The translations under genes and the position numbers were made by a program. A DNA stretch of 64,000 bases from Phoebastria nigripes (Eukaryota > Chordata > Aves > Procellariiformes > Diomedeidae), in NCBI GenBank assembly GCA_035582835.1, contig JAYKAV010002926.1, positions 476,230 through 540,229 of the forward strand, given 5' to 3'. How positions within the stretch are numbered: the stretch's first letter is position 1; each line of letters opens with the position of its first letter. Positions 51,236 through 64,000 of this stretch are shown piece after piece. The notes under the pieces are model-generated. The model did not search any database. It saw only the letters and a program-made list of their open reading frames with translations, and had not been told where the DNA came from.

Positions 51236-51272
51236 CAAAACAAAACAACAACAAAAAAAGGGGGGGGGGGGG
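51236..51272 (+). repeat. A/C-rich repeat with G13 run
   Basis: Several AAAAC/AAC units are followed by A7 and an uninterrupted G13 run (51260-51272). The G run is long enough to be unstable or hard to sequence. Confidence 0.8.
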
Positions 51273-52173
51273 TCATATTAAGAAAAATACATAATTTCTT
51301 GTGCCTCACTGGTGGAGTAGGTTTTCATTCTAAACACAACTCAGGTTAATTAGGAATGCTAATGTAGATATAAACAGTGAATGTTTCTTGTTGGTCTTTT
51401 ACTGTCTTTTACACTAGTAAGCAGAAGCTACCAGTAATATATTACTTTCAATGTCAAGTTTATAAGGGTAACTTTAATTGACAATCTGTCCCTCTTTAAT
51501 TAATAGACTGCAATAAGACAAGGTACATAAAATTTGCAGCAATAAGAAAAGCCATAAGAAGTAAGTAAAGACTGCAATTAAATGACAAAGAGCAGAATAA
51601 AGCTTAGCTGAAATAGTTTATCATTTAGGATGATTCCAAATCAGCAAAGATACTTAACAGTCCTTTGAGTTCTTAACTGTATTTAATTTTATATTTTTAG
51701 CAATTAGTATTCCTGGGGTCCAAACACTCGTATCTATATTGTATCTGAGCTAGTCTGGAAGTAGCCTGAAACCTAGAGTGGTCCCTGCATCCTTATTGCC
51801 CCTTTAGGGGATTTGAAACCAGACTGCTCATAACTTCCACCTGCCCTTTCAGCAAACAAGACCAACTCCTTATTAGCAGAAATTTAGGCTGCCTGGTCTG
51901 CCTTATGTCAGTCTTGTGTGCTCACCTTGAGGATGATAGATACATGGAAGCAGCCAGGCACAACATGGTGGGGCCCATCTGGACTGAAGGTAAGCATGTG
52001 CTCTGAAGTGCATGGCACCTGAAGATTCACATAAAAACGAGCCCCAGGGGTGCCTTCTGACAGCAAATAGTGCAGGCAGCCAACAGATTTGGCCTTGAGC
52101 CCAGCCATGCAAAGCAGACAGTTGCAAAACTGCTTCAAGAGGGTCTGTGTAACAGGCTTTGATGTTAACAAAA

Positions 52174-52763
52174 TGTCGTGATTTAACCCCAGCCGGCAAC
52201 TAAGCACCATGCAGCCACTTGCTCACTCCCCCCGCAGTGGGATGGGTGAGAGAATCAGAAGAGTAAAAGTGAGAAAACTCATGGGTTGAGATAAAGACAG
52301 TTTAATAGATAAAGCAAAAGCTGCGCACGCAAGCAAAGCAAAACAAGGAATTCATTCACTACTTCCCATCAGCGTTCAGTGATCTCCAGGAAAGCAGGGC
52401 TCCATCATGTGTAACGGTTACTTGGGAAGACAAACGCCATCACTCTGAACATCCCCCCCCCTTCCTTCTTCTTCCCCCAGCTTTATATGCTGAGCATGAT
52501 GTCATATGGTATGGAATACCCCATTGGCCAGTTGGGGTCAGCTGTCCCAGCTGTGTCCCCTCCCAACTTCTTGTGCACCCCCAGCCTACTCACTGGTGGG
52601 GTGGTGTGAGGAGCAGACAAGACCTTGACTCTGTGTAAGCACTGCTCAGCAGTAACTAAAACATCCTTGTATTATCAACACTGTTTCCAGCACAAATCCG
52701 AGACATAGCCCCATACTAGCTACTATGAAGAAAATTAACTCTATCCCAGCCAAAACCAGCACA
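52174..52763 (-). repeat. Solo LTR with 5-bp target duplication
   Basis: 590-bp LTR on the minus strand, beginning TGTGCTGGTTTTGGCTGGG and ending AATCACGACA. It is homologous to the LTR at 39534-40069. CAAAA occurs directly at both sides (52169-52173 and 52764-52768), a 5-bp target site duplication. No internal viral sequence is attached, so it is a solo LTR left by LTR-LTR recombination. On the minus strand a TATAAAG box is visible (52481-52487) near a decayed CRE (TGATGTCA, 52497-52504). Its 3' neighbour is a HECT-coding exon. Confidence 0.92.
52481..52488 (-). promoter_or_regulatory. TATA-like box of solo LTR
   Basis: Minus-strand CATATAAAG lies in the expected promoter position of the LTR. 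Transcription from it would run left, antisense to HECW2. Activity is unknown. Confidence 0.4.
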
Positions 52764-52831
52764 CAAAACCAAGCGAACACCAGCTTTATGTTGGATCTTC
52801 AGCATAAACTTGTTCACATTCTTAATAGTAA

Positions 52832-57118
<4,287 letters not shown>

Positions 57119-57265
57119 GTGACAGAGAGAGAGTTGAAATCTGGAGGGGCAAATACAGCAGTGACAGAAAAGAACAAAAAAGAGTACATCGAGAGAATGG
57201 TTAAGTGGCGAGTGGAACGAGGAGTGGTTCAGCAAACAGAGGCCCTGGTCCGTGGCTTTTACGAA
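57119..57265 (+). CDS. HECW2: HECW2 exon (window exon 14): HECT domain, end of N-lobe
   Basis: 49 whole codons, phase 0 at both ends; acceptor TTCTGTAG, donor GAA|GTAAGT. It encodes [20 protein letters not shown], then [20 protein letters not shown] and EALVRGFYE. The E-L-K-x-GGA-N-x-VTE-NK-EYI motif is characteristic of NEDD4-family HECT domains. ELKSGGAN and [14 protein letters not shown] match HECW2 more closely than HECW1. Length is a multiple of 3, so its loss would be in frame, although it would remove part of the E2-binding lobe. Confidence 0.97.
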
Positions 57266-63390
<6,125 letters not shown>

Positions 63391-64000
63391 GTAAGCTGAG
63401 TGGTGCGGTCGACATGCCTGAGGGATGGGATGCCATCCAGAGGGACCTGGACAAGCTCGAGAAGTGGGCCNGCATGAACCTCATGAGGTTCAACAAGGCC
63501 AAGTGCGAGGTCCTGCACGTGGGTCAGGGCAACCCCCGGTATCAATACAGGCTGGGGGATGAAGGGATTGAGAGCAGTCCTGCCGAGAAGGGGGGTACTG
63601 GTGGATGAAAAGCTGGACATCAGCCGACAATGTGCGCTCGCAGCCCAGAAGGCCAGCCATATCCTGGGCTGCATCAAAAGAAGCATGGCCAGCAGGTCGA
63701 GGGAGGTGATTCTGCCCCTCTACTCTGCTCTGGTGAGACCCCACCTGGAGTGCTGTGTCCAGCTCTGGAACCCTCAGCACAAGAAAGACATGGACCTGTT
63801 GGAGCGGGTCTATAGGAGGGCCACAAAAATGATCAGAGGGATGGAACGCCTCTCCTATGAAGAAAGGCTGAGAGAGTTGGGGTTATTCAGCCTGGAGAAG
63901 AGAAGGCTTTGGGGAGACCTTATTGCAGCCTTTCAGTACTTAAAGGGGGCTTATAAGAAAGATGGCGGCAAACTTTTTAGCAGGGCCTGTTGCGACAGGA
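63391..64000 (+). mobile_element. 5'-truncated CR1 LINE (3' part of ORF2, continues off window)
   Basis: This sequence has the typical 3' ORF2 part of an avian CR1 retrotransposon in sense orientation. The translation includes [70 protein letters not shown] and [21 protein letters not shown] frameshift lies near 63585-63600 and one N falls in a codon, so it cannot be active. It starts abruptly near AAGCTGAGTGGTGCGGTCGA, the usual 5' truncation of LINE copies. The 3' end lies beyond the window. Confidence 0.95.

Overview
This window is nuclear DNA from a vertebrate, almost certainly a bird. It holds the 3'-proximal part of one large split gene on the + strand, HECW2 (NEDL2), a NEDD4-family HECT-type E3 ubiquitin ligase. 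The bird assignment rests on a 3' CR1 LINE copy at the right edge and on avian-type endogenous retrovirus LTRs (TGTCCTGG... ends, lysine-type primer binding site). Gene density is low, and about three dozen isolated N positions suggest draft assembly sequence.

Sixteen consecutive coding exons lie between 3130 and 60211. All have AG acceptors and GT donors, and their phases chain without a break, giving 2049 coding bases (682 whole codons). They encode the linker after WW1, the helical box, WW2, a long conserved linker, and the HECT domain except its last part. The C2 and WW1 exons lie left of the window. The terminal exon, which should carry the catalytic cysteine, lies right of it. The paralogue HECW1 is the main alternative; exon-level wording ([38 protein letters not shown]) favours HECW2.

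The largest intron (26913-50804, about 23.9 kb) contains an antisense endogenous retrovirus at about 35975-42240. Its parts are in an unexpected order. Read along the minus strand they run RNase H, integrase, polypurine tract, one LTR, primer binding site, gag, protease, reverse transcriptase. This is a circular permutation of the normal LTR-gag-pro-pol-LTR order. The two outer ends both fall in the RT/RNase H connection of pol, as if a one-LTR circle had been opened there and inserted. Many stops, frameshifts and a lost integrase catalytic Asp show it is dead. No env is visible.

Related LTR pieces are a truncated sense-strand fragment at about 48354-48441 and a solo LTR at 52174-52763. The solo LTR has a 5-bp target duplication (CAAAA) and sits only 133 bp before a HECT exon. 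The remaining introns hold simple repeats, one possible ancient CR1 scrap, and a few AT-rich blocks with homeodomain-type motifs that could be conserved regulatory DNA. No other gene, RNA gene or CRISPR array could be supported.
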